60,066 nucleotides of DNA from Lysobacterales bacterium (GCA_002722315.1 PBLG01000007.1:1-60066), one strand, 5' to 3'. Numbered from the stretch's first letter, positions 18,361-31,199 are shown. A program made the numbers and translations. Notes: generated from the letters alone by a model not told the origin.

Positions 18361-19131
18361 ATGCGCATCATCACCCTCAACGCCAACGGAATCCGCGCGG
18401 CCGCGCGCAAGGGTTTCTTCGACTGGCTCAAGCGCCAGCGCGCCGACGTGGTGTGCATCCAGGAAACCAAGGCCCAGGAGCACCAGCTGACCGATCCGCA
18501 GTTCAAGCCACGCTATTTCGATACCTGCGTCTATCACGACGCCGTCAAGAAAGGCTATTCCGGGGTCGCGATCTACGCACGAAGGGCGCCCGACCGCGTC
18601 CAGTTCGGCATCGGCTGGGACAGGATGGATTCCGAGGGACGCTGGCTGCAGGCCGACTTCGGCAACCTTTCGGTGATCTCGCTGTACCTGCCCTCGGGCA
18701 CTTCCGGCGACGTTCGCCAGGCCGTCAAGTACGAAATGATGGATTACCTCAAGCCGCGCTTCGAGCAAATGGCACGAGACGGCCGCGACTACGTGATCTG
18801 CGGCGACTGGAACATCGCGCACAAGGAAATCGATCTGAAGAACTGGCGCGCCAATCGCAAGAATTCCGGCTTCCTGCCCGAGGAGCGCGCCTGGATGGAT
18901 AATGTTTTCGGCCCGGTCGGGCTCCACGACGCATTCAGGAAGGTAGATCCGCGGCCCGAGCAGTACACCTGGTGGTCCAACCGCGGCAGGGCCTGGGAAA
19001 AGAACGTCGGATGGCGGCTCGACTACCAGGTGGTCAGCGGCAACCTGGCCGACAACGTCGAGAAAGCGCGGATTCATACCGCCAACCGCTTTTCCGACCA
19101 CGCGCCGCTGATCATGGACTATGACGGCTGA
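18361..19131 (+). CDS. xthA: exodeoxyribonuclease III
   Basis: AP endonuclease and 3'-5' exonuclease of base-excision repair, 256 residues. Family signatures are MRIITLNANGIRAA, CIQETKAQ (catalytic Glu for the metal), the GYSGVAIY segment, GDWNIAH (catalytic Asp-Asn), WWSNRGRAW and the terminal RFSDHAPL with its catalytic Asp-His pair. The start is the ATG at 18361; an in-frame codon further left would run into the divergent pyrE. Its stop lies inside the next gene, overlapping it by 11 bases. Confidence 0.95.
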   Translation: MRIITLNANGIRAAARKGFFDWLKRQRADVVCIQETKAQEHQLTDPQFKPRYFDTCVYHDAVKKGYSGVAIYARRAPDRVQFGIGWDRMDSEGRWLQADFGNLSVISLYLPSGTSGDVRQAVKYEMMDYLKPRFEQMARDGRDYVICGDWNIAHKEIDLKNWRANRKNSGFLPEERAWMDNVFGPVGLHDAFRKVDPRPEQYTWWSNRGRAWEKNVGWRLDYQVVSGNLADNVEKARIHTANRFSDHAPLIMDYDG

Positions 19132-20494
19132 CATGGCGCCCGAGGGTCGCCGAAGCTGGGGTGAGGCGCTCGCCGTCTACACAAGGCCGTCGGTCGTCCG
19201 GATGCTGTTTTTCGGCTTTTCCGCCGGCCTGCCGTTCCTGCTGGTGTTCAGCACCCTCACCGCGTGGCTTCGCGACTATGACATCTCGCGCACCGCCATC
19301 GGCTTTTTCGCCTGGATCGGAATCACTTACTCGATCAAGGTCGTCTGGGCGCCGGTAGTCGACCGGATTCCTCTGCCGGCCCTGACCCGGCTGTTCGGCC
19401 AGCGACGCGGCTGGATGCTGCTGGCCCAGGCCGGCATCATGCTGGGGCTCGCCGCCATGGCGCTGTCCGACCCGCGCGAGCACCTGTATCCGATTGCCCT
19501 GCTGGCGCTGCTGGTCGCATTTTCCTCGGCCACCCAGGACATCGCCATAGACGCGTTCCGGATCGAGTCCGACGCCGACGAATTCCAGGCAGCGCTGGCC
19601 GGCACCTACGTCATCGGCTACCGCCTCGCGATCCTGGTCGCCGGCGCCGGCGCGCTTTACATCGCCGACTACGCCGGGTGGAAAACGGCCTACCTGGCGA
19701 TGGCCGCATGCGCCTCGGTGGGGATGCTGGCAGCACTGCTGTCGCCCGAACCGTCCTCGCCCGAGCGCCTGGATATCGAAAAGGATCCGCTGGTGCAGCG
19801 GTTTCGTGCCCGAACCCGGCTTTCGGGCTGGCGCCGCGAGGCCGCCGCCTGGCTGACCGGCACCGTGGTCGCGCCGCTCAAGGACTTCCTGCTGCGCTAC
19901 GGCTGGCTGGCGGCGCCCATACTGGCGCTGATCGGGCTCTACAAGATCAGCGATCTCTCGATGGCCGCCATGGCCAACCCGCTGTACCTGGATCTCGGGT
20001 TCACGCTGTCCCAGATCGCAACCGTCACCAAGGTGTTCGGCATCGTCATGACCCTGGTCGGCGGCATCATCGGCGGCATCATGGTCGCGCGTTTCGGCAT
20101 CATGCCGATGTTGCTGGTCGGGGCGTTGCTGGTCGCGGTCACCAATCTCGTTTTTGCCTGGCTGGCCACGGTCGGCGCCAGCCTGCCGGCGCTGTTCGTG
20201 ACCATAGGCGCCGACAATTTCGCCAACGGGTTTTCGGCCACGGTGTTCATTGCATTCCTGTCCAGCCTGGTTTCACGCCGTTACACGGCGACCCAGTACG
20301 CGCTGTTCAGCTCGTTCATGACCCTGCCGGGGAAAATCATCGGCGGCCCGTCCGGCTTCATCGTCGACCAGGCCGGTTACGTGACGTTTTTCGTCTACGC
20401 CTCGGCGCTCGGCATCCCGGCCATCGCATTGATCATCTGGCTGATGTCGCGGGGCGAACCCGGGCAGCCGTCCGCACGCCGCGAGGCGGCCTGA
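19121..20494 (+). CDS. AmpG-family muropeptide MFS permease
   Basis: A 457-residue permease with about 12-14 membrane helices and MFS character. AmpG imports anhydromuropeptides from cell-wall recycling and, in some species, feeds beta-lactamase induction. Family features are MLFFGFSAGLPFLLVFSTLTAWL near the N-terminus, ATQDIAIDAFRIE after the fourth helix, and GLYKISDLSMAAMANPLYLDLGF. The start could be ATG 19121, overlapping xthA by 11 bases, or ATG 19133 just past the xthA stop. The longer form is listed. Tight coupling with xthA is clear. Confidence 0.9.
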   Translation: MTADMAPEGRRSWGEALAVYTRPSVVRMLFFGFSAGLPFLLVFSTLTAWLRDYDISRTAIGFFAWIGITYSIKVVWAPVVDRIPLPALTRLFGQRRGWMLLAQAGIMLGLAAMALSDPREHLYPIALLALLVAFSSATQDIAIDAFRIESDADEFQAALAGTYVIGYRLAILVAGAGALYIADYAGWKTAYLAMAACASVGMLAALLSPEPSSPERLDIEKDPLVQRFRARTRLSGWRREAAAWLTGTVVAPLKDFLLRYGWLAAPILALIGLYKISDLSMAAMANPLYLDLGFTLSQIATVTKVFGIVMTLVGGIIGGIMVARFGIMPMLLVGALLVAVTNLVFAWLATVGASLPALFVTIGADNFANGFSATVFIAFLSSLVSRRYTATQYALFSSFMTLPGKIIGGPSGFIVDQAGYVTFFVYASALGIPAIALIIWLMSRGEPGQPSARREAA

Positions 20495-20663
20495 GCGCCA
20501 ACCTCCCCGCCGGCTGCAGGTGTCGGCGGCAGGCGCCGGGCTTCAAGCGGTCCGCCGACCGGACGTATACTGACTCGAGGCCCGACCCAGGTCGCTTTTC
20601 CTGAATTCCGCTTCCGACCAGCACCGCGACCTGTATCCCGACGCCCTGCGCGCCGTCGCGCTG

Positions 20664-21890
20664 ATGGTGGTGGTGTTCGGTCACTGGCTGGCCACGCTGC
20701 CCCGGCTGGAAGCCGGACGGGTGGTGGCCACCGATCACCTGCTCGACGTCTGGATTCCGGCGGCCCTGCTGACCTGGGCGCTGCAGGTCGTGCCGCTGTT
20801 CGTTTTCGTCTCGGCGGCCGTCAGTGCCGACGGCGTCGCCCGCCGACTGCACCTCGGTCATTCGCAGCTCGAGTGGTGGGGCGGGCGTGCCCTGAAGCTT
20901 GCTCGGCCCACCGTCACCTACCTGGCCGCACTGACGCTGTTCGCCGCCGTTGCCCAGTTCACCGGCGGCCGGCTGCTTGGGCCCTTCAATCAGTCGCTGA
21001 CCGTCCACTTGTGGTTCCTGGTCATGCTGATCGTGGTCCAGGCGCTGTTGCCGCTGAGCGTGGAAGCCGACCGCCGGTTCGGGCTGGGCGCGGTGCTGGG
21101 CCTGATCGCGATCGCCGCGGCCGTGGACATGGTGCGCGCCGGCGCGCTGCTGCCCATGCAATGGCCAACGCTGGGCGCGCGGGTGACCGCAACCGACGGC
21201 GGCGTCGCCTGGATCAACGCATTCGCGGTCTGGCTGCTGCCGCAGCAACTCGGCATCGCGTGGAAACGCGGTCGCTTCAAGGGCGCGTGGACCGGACTGG
21301 CGATCTTCCTGCTGGGCGTTGGCTGGCTGGCCGGGTCGGTGATCAGCGGTTATCCAGTCGGGATGATCGGCGTGGATCTGGAGGGCAACAGCAACATGCT
21401 GCCGCCGACGCTGGCGCTGGTCGGCGTGATGTGGCTGCAGGTCGGGCTGGTGCTGCTGCTGGAGCGTCCGGCGCGCTGGCTGCTCGACCGCGAGAGACTG
21501 GCCGGTGCAGTCGCTTTCCTCGGCGCGTTCGGCATGCCGCTGTACCTGTGGCACAAGCTGGCCGAACTGCCCGCGGCGTGGCTGGGCGAGCGCGTCGGCC
21601 TGACCTTCGACGCCGGCAACCCCGGCGATCCCGGTTTCTGGATCTCGCGCCTGGAGTGGATCGGCCTGTGCCTCCTGATGGTGGTGCCGGTGCTCGCCGC
21701 CGTGGCCTGGATCGAGATGCGCCGAAGACCGAAAGTGCCGGTCGCCGAATCGACTTTCTCGATTCTGGTCGGCGGCACGGCGCTGCTGGTCGGGCTGGGA
21801 ACCAGTCTCGTGCTCGGCGCGGCCCCCGGCGCCGCGATCGGGCTGGTCGCAACGATAATCGCCTCCAGGCTTCTTCGCCGCACTGCCTGA
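20664..21890 (+). CDS. membrane acyltransferase (Acyltransferase_3 family)
   Basis: A multi-pass integral membrane protein (about ten helices) of the acyltransferase_3/OafA-like family, which transfers acyl groups to sugars or lipids. It begins at ATG 20664, inside what looks like the first conserved motif: the codons just upstream (20622-20663) encode HRDLYPDALRAVAL, the usual family N-terminus including the catalytic-type RxxxxDALRA...GHW pattern. No ATG, GTG or TTG occurs in that extension, so the true start may be CTG at 20601. The substrate is unknown. It stands alone between ampG and the tricorn gene. Confidence 0.83.
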   Translation: MVVVFGHWLATLPRLEAGRVVATDHLLDVWIPAALLTWALQVVPLFVFVSAAVSADGVARRLHLGHSQLEWWGGRALKLARPTVTYLAALTLFAAVAQFTGGRLLGPFNQSLTVHLWFLVMLIVVQALLPLSVEADRRFGLGAVLGLIAIAAAVDMVRAGALLPMQWPTLGARVTATDGGVAWINAFAVWLLPQQLGIAWKRGRFKGAWTGLAIFLLGVGWLAGSVISGYPVGMIGVDLEGNSNMLPPTLALVGVMWLQVGLVLLLERPARWLLDRERLAGAVAFLGAFGMPLYLWHKLAELPAAWLGERVGLTFDAGNPGDPGFWISRLEWIGLCLLMVVPVLAAVAWIEMRRRPKVPVAESTFSILVGGTALLVGLGTSLVLGAAPGAAIGLVATIIASRLLRRTA

Positions 21891-21966
21891 TCGAACCGTG
21901 CCGAGGACGCCGCCGGCCGCCCGGTTGCGCTAAGCTGGCCTGATCATCGTTGATGGAGTACCGAAG

Positions 21967-25227
<3,261 letters not shown>

Positions 25228-25238
25228 CCGAAGAAATC

Positions 25239-25267
25239 GGTCGCGTGACGCCCGGCGTCACGCGACC
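25239..25267 (+). terminator. 13 bp perfect stem-loop after the tricorn gene
   Basis: The arms ggtcgcgtgacgc (25239-25251) and gcgtcacgcgacc (25255-25267) are perfectly complementary around a three-base loop. The hairpin starts 11 bases after the tricorn stop. No run of T follows, so it may be a weak intrinsic terminator, an RNA-stability element or a repeat unit; terminator is the most economical reading. Confidence 0.55.
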
Positions 25268-25322
25268 CGGCTTCGGCCGATGACCTGAAGCGAACGCCGC
25301 CGGATCGTCATCGCTTATCCTG

Positions 25323-26594
25323 ATGACGAATTCGAACTGCGGGCGCGCGATGAACGACGCCGGCGAAAGCGGTATCGAAACTCACGGGCTCAGACGAACC
25401 ATCGGCTTCTGGCTGCTGGTGCTGTACGGCATCGGCACCATGGTGGGCGCGGGGTTCTTCGCGCTGTCAGGCGAAGTCGCCGGCGAGGCGGGCCTGCAGG
25501 CGCCGCTGGCCTTCGGCCTGGCCGGCCTGCTGGCGCTGTTCAGCGCGCTTGCGTTTGCCGAGCTGTCCTCTCGAATCCCCCATGCCGGCGGATCGGCGCG
25601 GTACCTCGAAACGGCATTCGGTCGGCGCTGGCTGTCGGCGACCGCCGGCTGGATGATCATTACGACGGGCATCGTCTCGGCCGCCACCCTCGCCGTGGCC
25701 ACGGTTCGGTTCATGGGCGACTTCGTCGACGTCCCGCAACAACTCGCCATCGTGGCGGTCACCCTGGCGCTGGGCGCCGTTGCGGCCTGGGGCGTCAAGC
25801 AGGCGGTCGGCCTGGTGGTCGGCATCTGCCTGGTGCAGATCGCGACGCTGATCTACGTTGCCGCGGCGGCCATGAGCATTCCGAATGTCCCGGCGCAAGA
25901 CCTTGCGGCCCTGGCGCCGCCAATGGATGCCGGCGCCTGGATCGGCATACTGGGCGCGGCATTCCTTGCTTTCTACGCGTTCATCGGTTTCGAGGACATG
26001 GTCAACATGGCCGAGGAAGTCCGCGACGTGCGCCGCAGCATGCCGCGCGCGCTGGTGCTGAGCCTGTTGCTGACGACCGGGCTGTACATGCTGGTCAGCA
26101 CGACTCTTGTGCTTTCGATACCCGCAGAAGAACTGGCCGCGGCCGGCACGCCGCTTGCCGAAGCGGTACGACACCACGGCTCGCTCGCGGTCGCCGCGAT
26201 CGGCGCCGTCAGCATTCTTTCGGCGCTCAACAGCGCGCTGGTCCAGATCGTGATGGCCTCGCGGGTCGCCTACGGCATGGCCAACCGGGGCTACGCGCCT
26301 GCCTTTCTTGCAACGGTCGGACGTCGCACGCGAACGCCCTGGATCGCCACTGTCCTGGCCACGCTGTTCGTTGCCGCACTCGCGGTTTCTTTCGACCTGA
26401 CCACGCTCGCCAACGTCACCAGCGGTGTGCTGCTTGCGGTGTTCGCAACCGTCAACGCCGGCCTTTGGTGGATGAAGGGATTCGACCGCAACCGATTGCC
26501 CGACGGCCGATTCTCGTTGCCGCGCAGCGTTCCGCTGATCGGCGCCGCAGTATCGGTTGCCGCACTGGCTTTCAAGATCGCGCAGACGCTCTAA
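25323..26594 (+). CDS. APC-family amino acid/polyamine permease
   Basis: A 423-residue secondary transporter with about 12 membrane helices. The first helix region, LYGIGTMVGAGFFALSGEVAG, carries the glycine-rich G[x]GxGxG substrate-binding pattern of the APC superfamily. AFIGFEDMVNMAEEVRDVRRSMPRAL is the conserved loop between helices 6 and 7. Substrate specificity is unknown. The start is ATG 25323; a second ATG at 25350 would remove nine residues and is equally possible. It is separated from the tricorn gene by a hairpin. Confidence 0.9.
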   Translation: MTNSNCGRAMNDAGESGIETHGLRRTIGFWLLVLYGIGTMVGAGFFALSGEVAGEAGLQAPLAFGLAGLLALFSALAFAELSSRIPHAGGSARYLETAFGRRWLSATAGWMIITTGIVSAATLAVATVRFMGDFVDVPQQLAIVAVTLALGAVAAWGVKQAVGLVVGICLVQIATLIYVAAAAMSIPNVPAQDLAALAPPMDAGAWIGILGAAFLAFYAFIGFEDMVNMAEEVRDVRRSMPRALVLSLLLTTGLYMLVSTTLVLSIPAEELAAAGTPLAEAVRHHGSLAVAAIGAVSILSALNSALVQIVMASRVAYGMANRGYAPAFLATVGRRTRTPWIATVLATLFVAALAVSFDLTTLANVTSGVLLAVFATVNAGLWWMKGFDRNRLPDGRFSLPRSVPLIGAAVSVAALAFKIAQTL

Positions 26595-26689
26595 GCCACC
26601 GCGCCGCGGACGCCGGCGAAGGTTGCCGGACGCGCTTCGGTGATATGATTTGCACCCATCGCCAGCCGAGCTTGAACTCCGGGAACCAA

Positions 26690-27421
26690 ATGACCTATTG
26701 CGTCGCAATGCGGCTGAAGCAGGGCCTGGTATTCGCGTCCGATTCGCGCACCAGCGCCGGGGTGGACGACGTGAGCGTCTATTCCAAGATGCATCGCTTC
26801 GAGACCTCGCCGGATCGTTTACTGGTGCTGCTTTCGGCCGGCAACCTGGCGACCACCCAGGCGGTCAACAGCCAGATCGAGCGCGACCTCGGCAACCCGG
26901 AAATCACGCGTGACCTCAACGGATTTTCACACCTCGACGAGGTCGCAGCCTACGTCGGCGAGATCTCGGCCCGGGTACAGGGAATCTATACCGAGCAGTC
27001 GGAACAGAACGGGTTCGGCGCCTCGTTCATCCTGGGCGGACAGATCGGCGACCTCCCGGCCGACATCTTCCTGGTCTACCCGGCCGGCAACTACATCGCC
27101 GCTTCGCGCGACAAGCCTTTCCTCCAGATCGGCGAAACCAAGTACGGCAAACCGATCCTCGACAGGATCATTGAGCCCGACACGTCGCTGGAACGCGCCG
27201 GCCGCTGCGCGCTGGTCTCGATGGACGCCAGCATGCGCTCGAACTTGAGCGTCGGGCCGCCGATCGAGCTGCTGCTTTACAAGGCCGGCAGCCTCGATCA
27301 CGGCATCTATCACCGCTTCGACGAGAACGACGACTACCTGCAGCGTCTGAGCCAGGCATGGTCGGACGGGCTGAAGGAACTGTTCATGAAATTGCCGCGC
27401 TTCGACTGGGAAGGCGACTGA
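26690..27421 (+). CDS. Anbu-type proteasome-like peptidase
   Basis: A 243-residue Ntn-hydrolase of the Anbu family, the bacterial relative of proteasome beta subunits. After the initiator Met the sequence reads TYCVAMRL, so removal of Met exposes the catalytic Thr1. Asp17 (in ASDSRTSAG) and a Lys at position 32 (YSKMHRF) match the Thr/Asp/Lys set of the family. The domain continues with LVLLSAGNLATTQAV and SFILGGQIG. The start is ATG 26690; the upstream frame is the permease tail. In other genomes Anbu is linked to circularly permuted ATP-grasp, alpha-E and transglutaminase genes. All of these are in this window (35407-38875 and 44336-45142), though not adjacent. Confidence 0.93.
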   Translation: MTYCVAMRLKQGLVFASDSRTSAGVDDVSVYSKMHRFETSPDRLLVLLSAGNLATTQAVNSQIERDLGNPEITRDLNGFSHLDEVAAYVGEISARVQGIYTEQSEQNGFGASFILGGQIGDLPADIFLVYPAGNYIAASRDKPFLQIGETKYGKPILDRIIEPDTSLERAGRCALVSMDASMRSNLSVGPPIELLLYKAGSLDHGIYHRFDENDDYLQRLSQAWSDGLKELFMKLPRFDWEGD

Positions 27422-27564
27422 CAGTCGCAGCAAGATCGCCGCCCGATTCGCCGGCGAGCACGCAAGCGCAGCGGACCCCGCGACCGATGTTCCAGGGACT
27501 TCGGTCGACTTGCGCTATGCTTCGCTCGAAAGCTACTCGATGAATCCAGCGCGAGGTGACCCGA

Positions 27565-28023
27565 ATGATCAGAATCCTGAAGTTTCCGCTGCTGCTCGCA
27601 GCATTGTCGTTCGTCGCGCTCGCCGGCGCACACGAAGACCCGGTCGAGAACGAGATCCACGAACTGCTCGACGCCTTTCTGGCCGGTGCATCGACCAACG
27701 ACATCGAAATGCACGACCGGTTCTGGGCCGAGGACCTTGTCTACACCGGCTCGAACGGCCAGCGCCGGGGCAAGCCCGAGACCATGGCCGGCCTGGCGGC
27801 AGCCACGGCGGCCGACGTCGAAAACCTTCCGACCTACCGTGGCGAAGACGTGAACATTCGAGTGTTCGACGACCTGGCCGTAGTCACGTTCAAGCTGGTC
27901 GCCGAGACGGCGGGCGAGACGACGGGCGAGTACTTCAACACCGGCGTGTTCCGGCAGCGCGACGGCCAGTGGAAGGCTTTCACCTGGCAGGCCACCCGTA
28001 TTCCTTCCGAAGCCGGCGACTGA
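27565..28023 (+). CDS. exported NTF2-like (SnoaL/DUF4440-type) protein
   Basis: A 152-residue protein with a signal peptide (about 1-22, ending ALAGA) followed by an NTF2-like fold: VENEIHELLDAFLAGASTNDIEMHDRFWAEDLVYTGSNGQ is the pattern seen at the start of SnoaL/DUF4440 domains. No catalytic residues can be assigned. I chose the ATG at 27565, with GAGG about eight bases upstream, over the GTG at 27556. The aceK gene begins six bases after its stop, so the two may be cotranscribed. Confidence 0.78.
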   Translation: MIRILKFPLLLAALSFVALAGAHEDPVENEIHELLDAFLAGASTNDIEMHDRFWAEDLVYTGSNGQRRGKPETMAGLAAATAADVENLPTYRGEDVNIRVFDDLAVVTFKLVAETAGETTGEYFNTGVFRQRDGQWKAFTWQATRIPSEAGD

Positions 28024-28029
28024 TCCGGC

Positions 28030-29769
28030 ATGGCGCCGGCGCGCGCACGATCCGACCTGATTCAGCGCGCCGCGGCGCTGGTCGTCGATGCCTTCGACGA
28101 CTACAACGCCCGTTTTTCCGACATCACCCGACGCGCCAGGCGGCGCTTCGAGCGGCGCGAGTGGGACGCCCACCGGCGCGACGCCCGGGCACGCATCGGG
28201 CTTTACGACGAATGCATCACCGAAACGATCGGGCGACTCGAGGCACTGCTTGCCGAGCGCCTTCTCTCGCGCACGCTCTGGCTGGACATCCATAGCGATT
28301 ACGCCGACGCAATCGCCGGCAAGCTCGACGCGGAGCTCTACAAGACCTTTTTCAATACGCTCACCCGCCGGCTGTTCAAGACCCGCGGCGTGGATCCGGG
28401 CATGGAGTTCGTCGCGCTCGACATCGAGCCCACCGAGCAGATCACCCACCCGATCGCGCGCAAGATCTACTCATGTTCCGAAGCGCCGATGCAGGCCGTC
28501 GAACGGCTGTTGCGCGACCCCGAACTAAGCTGCGACCCTGAACATATTCCGGCCGACGCCGCGCGGCTTGCGCACCGGCTGCAGCGCGCCCTGGCCGAGG
28601 CCGGCGATCAGGAGCTGATCTCCATCGAGCTGCTGCAGGTGGTGTTCTACCGCGACCACCGCGCCTACCTGGTCGGACGCGTATTCGGCGCCTCGCGCTG
28701 GCTGCCGTGCATCATCGCGCTCAGCCATGCCGATGACGGCGGCATTCGGCCCGATGCCCTGATCACCGACCGGCGACACGTGAGTCGGCTTTTCGGCTTT
28801 ACCTACAGCTATTTTCACGCCGACCTTCCCACCGTCGGCGATGCCATCGTGTTTCTGCGCACCCTGTTGCCCGACAAGCCCATCGACGAACTCTACACCG
28901 TGCTGGGCCGGGCCAAGCAGGGCAAGACCGAACGCTACCGGCACTTCTTCAAGCACCTCGAGCGCGCCGGCGACGAGCGCCTGGTCGAGGCCGACGGCAA
29001 GCGCGGCATGGTCATGGTGGTGTTCACCCAGCCGTCCTACCCGCTGGTATTCAAGATCGTTCGCGACCACTTCGCGCCGGGCAAGAAGATCGGCCGCGAG
29101 CACGTCCTGTCCCAATACAGGCTGGTATTCAACCACGACCGGGTCGGCCGGCTGATCGACGCGCAGGAGTACCGCCACCTCGAGTTCGACCGGAAGCGCT
29201 TCGACGAGAAACTGGTTGCCGAGCTCGAGGCCGAATGCGGCCGCAGCGTGCGCGTCGACGCCAACCGGGTCCTCGTCCAGCACTGCTTCGTCCAGCGCCG
29301 CGTCAGGCCGCTGGACCTTTACCTGCGCGAGGCGCCCGACGACCATGCCGAGGCGATGGTGCTCGACTACGGCCAGGCGATCAAGGACCTGGCCCGCTCC
29401 AACCTGTTTCCGGGCGACCTGTTCCTCAAGAACTTCGGCGTGACGCGCTCGCGCCGCTGCGTGTTCTACGACTACGACGAGGTCAGCCTGATCACCGACC
29501 TGAACTTTCGTCGGGTCCCGGCGGCGCGCTCCGAAGAAGAGGAGTTCGCCGACCAGCCCTGGTACCCGGTCGAGCGCGGCGACGTCTTTCCGGAGCACTT
29601 TCCCCGCTTCATCGATCTGTCGCCCGGCCATCGAGAACTGTTCGCCCAGGCGCACGGCGACCTGTTCGAACCCGACTGGTGGCGCGAGCTGCAGGCGTCG
29701 CTCAGGCAGAATCCCGCCGGCGACGTCAGGCCGTATCCGGGCAGCGCGAGGCTTGTGCAAGCCCACTGA
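28030..29769 (+). CDS. aceK: isocitrate dehydrogenase kinase/phosphatase
   Basis: A 579-residue bifunctional enzyme that phosphorylates and dephosphorylates isocitrate dehydrogenase, controlling the branch between the TCA cycle and the glyoxylate bypass. Length and sequence fit AceK throughout. Examples are FFNTLTRRLFKTRGVDPGMEF, the ATP-binding region KIVRDHFAPGKKIGREHVL, the basic HCFVQRRVRPLDLYL and the catalytic-type VFYDYDEVSLITDLNFR. The isocitrate lyase and malate synthase genes are not in the window. The predicted start is ATG 28030. Confidence 0.95.
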   Translation: MAPARARSDLIQRAAALVVDAFDDYNARFSDITRRARRRFERREWDAHRRDARARIGLYDECITETIGRLEALLAERLLSRTLWLDIHSDYADAIAGKLDAELYKTFFNTLTRRLFKTRGVDPGMEFVALDIEPTEQITHPIARKIYSCSEAPMQAVERLLRDPELSCDPEHIPADAARLAHRLQRALAEAGDQELISIELLQVVFYRDHRAYLVGRVFGASRWLPCIIALSHADDGGIRPDALITDRRHVSRLFGFTYSYFHADLPTVGDAIVFLRTLLPDKPIDELYTVLGRAKQGKTERYRHFFKHLERAGDERLVEADGKRGMVMVVFTQPSYPLVFKIVRDHFAPGKKIGREHVLSQYRLVFNHDRVGRLIDAQEYRHLEFDRKRFDEKLVAELEAECGRSVRVDANRVLVQHCFVQRRVRPLDLYLREAPDDHAEAMVLDYGQAIKDLARSNLFPGDLFLKNFGVTRSRRCVFYDYDEVSLITDLNFRRVPAARSEEEEFADQPWYPVERGDVFPEHFPRFIDLSPGHRELFAQAHGDLFEPDWWRELQASLRQNPAGDVRPYPGSARLVQAH

Positions 29770-29882
29770 GCCCGGGGCCCATCGCGCGCGACATCTCTCG
29801 GCCTCGGCATGAGCGGCGAAGCCAACATGAACTGCACGCACCTCGGGGTAGCCTGCGCATCGTCCCCCACCGATTCGATGCA

Positions 29883-30716
29883 ATGAGCAACCCGGCCGAC
29901 GCCATCAAGACCATGAAGCTTTATTCCGACGTCGAGCGCGTCGACCGCGAACTGCGCGCCCTGGGCAAGACGCCGCACGCCCCTCTGACGCCCGAAGACC
30001 TGGCGGCCTTCGATCAACTTCACTACGGGGGCACAGGCGCCGTGGACGAAGCCATCAGGCGGCTGGGCATCGATGCATCGACGCGCGTGATCGATGTCGG
30101 CGCCGGCCTTGGCGGCCCGGCCCGGCACCTCGCTTCGAACTCCGGGTGCCGCGTCACCGCCATCGAACTGCAGCGCGAACTGCATACCAGCGCCTCCCGG
30201 CTGACCTTGCGCTGCGGGCTGGAGCAGCGCGTCGAGCACCTGCACGGCGATTTTCTGCAGGCCCTCCTGCCGGTCGCCGGCTTCGACGCGCTGGTCAGCT
30301 GGCTGACGTTTCTGCATATCCCGAACAAGGCGTTGCTGCTCGAGCGATGTCGCTCGGTGCTCAAGGCTGGAGGCCTGATCTACATCGAGGACTTCTTCCA
30401 GCGCGGCCCGCTGACCGCCCCGGAACGCGAAAGCCTGGAGAGAGACGTCTACTGCACCGCGTTGCCCACCGCCGATGAATATCGACGGGAGATGGAAAAC
30501 GCCGGTTTCACGGATGTGGAACTGGTCGACATGAGCGCCGACTGGACGGCCTTCGTCGCCAACCGGCGGCGCAGGTTCGCGGCCGACAGGGTGCGCTTCG
30601 TCCACCTGCACGGCCCGGCGACGTTCGGCAAGCTCGACGCCTTCTACCAGGCCATACAGGCGCTGTTCGAGGGCGGCAACCTGGGCGGCATTAGAATCAT
30701 GGCGCGCGCCGGCTGA
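29883..30716 (+). CDS. SAM-dependent class I methyltransferase
   Basis: A 277-residue methyltransferase. VIDVGAGLGGPARHLA (about residues 74-89) is the glycine-rich AdoMet-binding motif I of small-molecule methyltransferases, and the stretch LIYIEDFFQRGPLTAPER fits the UbiE/sarcosine-type group. LSWLTFLHIPNK is motif II/III-like. The substrate is unknown. The start ATG at 29883 follows another possible upstream frame that is a shadow of aceK. It is close to aceK and the HIT gene, but the connection is unclear. Confidence 0.83.
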   Translation: MSNPADAIKTMKLYSDVERVDRELRALGKTPHAPLTPEDLAAFDQLHYGGTGAVDEAIRRLGIDASTRVIDVGAGLGGPARHLASNSGCRVTAIELQRELHTSASRLTLRCGLEQRVEHLHGDFLQALLPVAGFDALVSWLTFLHIPNKALLLERCRSVLKAGGLIYIEDFFQRGPLTAPERESLERDVYCTALPTADEYRREMENAGFTDVELVDMSADWTAFVANRRRRFAADRVRFVHLHGPATFGKLDAFYQAIQALFEGGNLGGIRIMARAG

Positions 30717-30776
30717 CGCAGGGCCCGCTTGCCCGATATCATGGGACACAAGCCAAGCGAGCGCATCGAGCGACGG

Positions 30777-31199
30777 ATGAACTTCGAACTGGACCCCACG
30801 CTGGCCGCCGACACCCTCGAATTCGTCTCGTTCGAGCTATGCGACGTCAGGCTGATGAACGATGCCCGCTTTCCATGGTTGATCCTCGTGCCCCGGCGCC
30901 ACGCCGCGGTCGAGATACTGGATCTGGACCGGGCCGACCAGGATTTTCTGTGGTCGGAAATTCGATTTGCAGCCGGGGTATTGCGCGCCGTTTATCGACC
31001 GGACAAGCTCAATATCGGCGCACTGGGTAACCAGGTGGCCCAGCTTCACGTGCACGTGATCGCCCGCTTTCACGGCGACGCGGCGTGGCCTGCGCCGGTC
31101 TGGGGATCGGGACCCGCGCGCCGCTACGAACACGAACGCGACAAACGGCTGGACGAACTGAAGGCGATGCTTGCCGAGACCCGACCGTCCGTCCGATAG
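30777..31199 (+). CDS. HIT-domain nucleotide hydrolase
   Basis: A 140-residue histidine-triad protein, which hydrolyses or transfers nucleoside phosphoramidates or dinucleotides. The region NIGALGNQVAQLHVHVIARF (about residues 79-98) holds the HxHxH-type triad motif, with the first position Q (QLHVHV) as in a known subgroup. The start is uncertain: ATG 30777 is used here; ATG 30741 would add twelve residues. The neighbour upstream is the methyltransferase; no operon logic can be stated. Confidence 0.87.
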   Translation: MNFELDPTLAADTLEFVSFELCDVRLMNDARFPWLILVPRRHAAVEILDLDRADQDFLWSEIRFAAGVLRAVYRPDKLNIGALGNQVAQLHVHVIARFHGDAAWPAPVWGSGPARRYEHERDKRLDELKAMLAETRPSVR

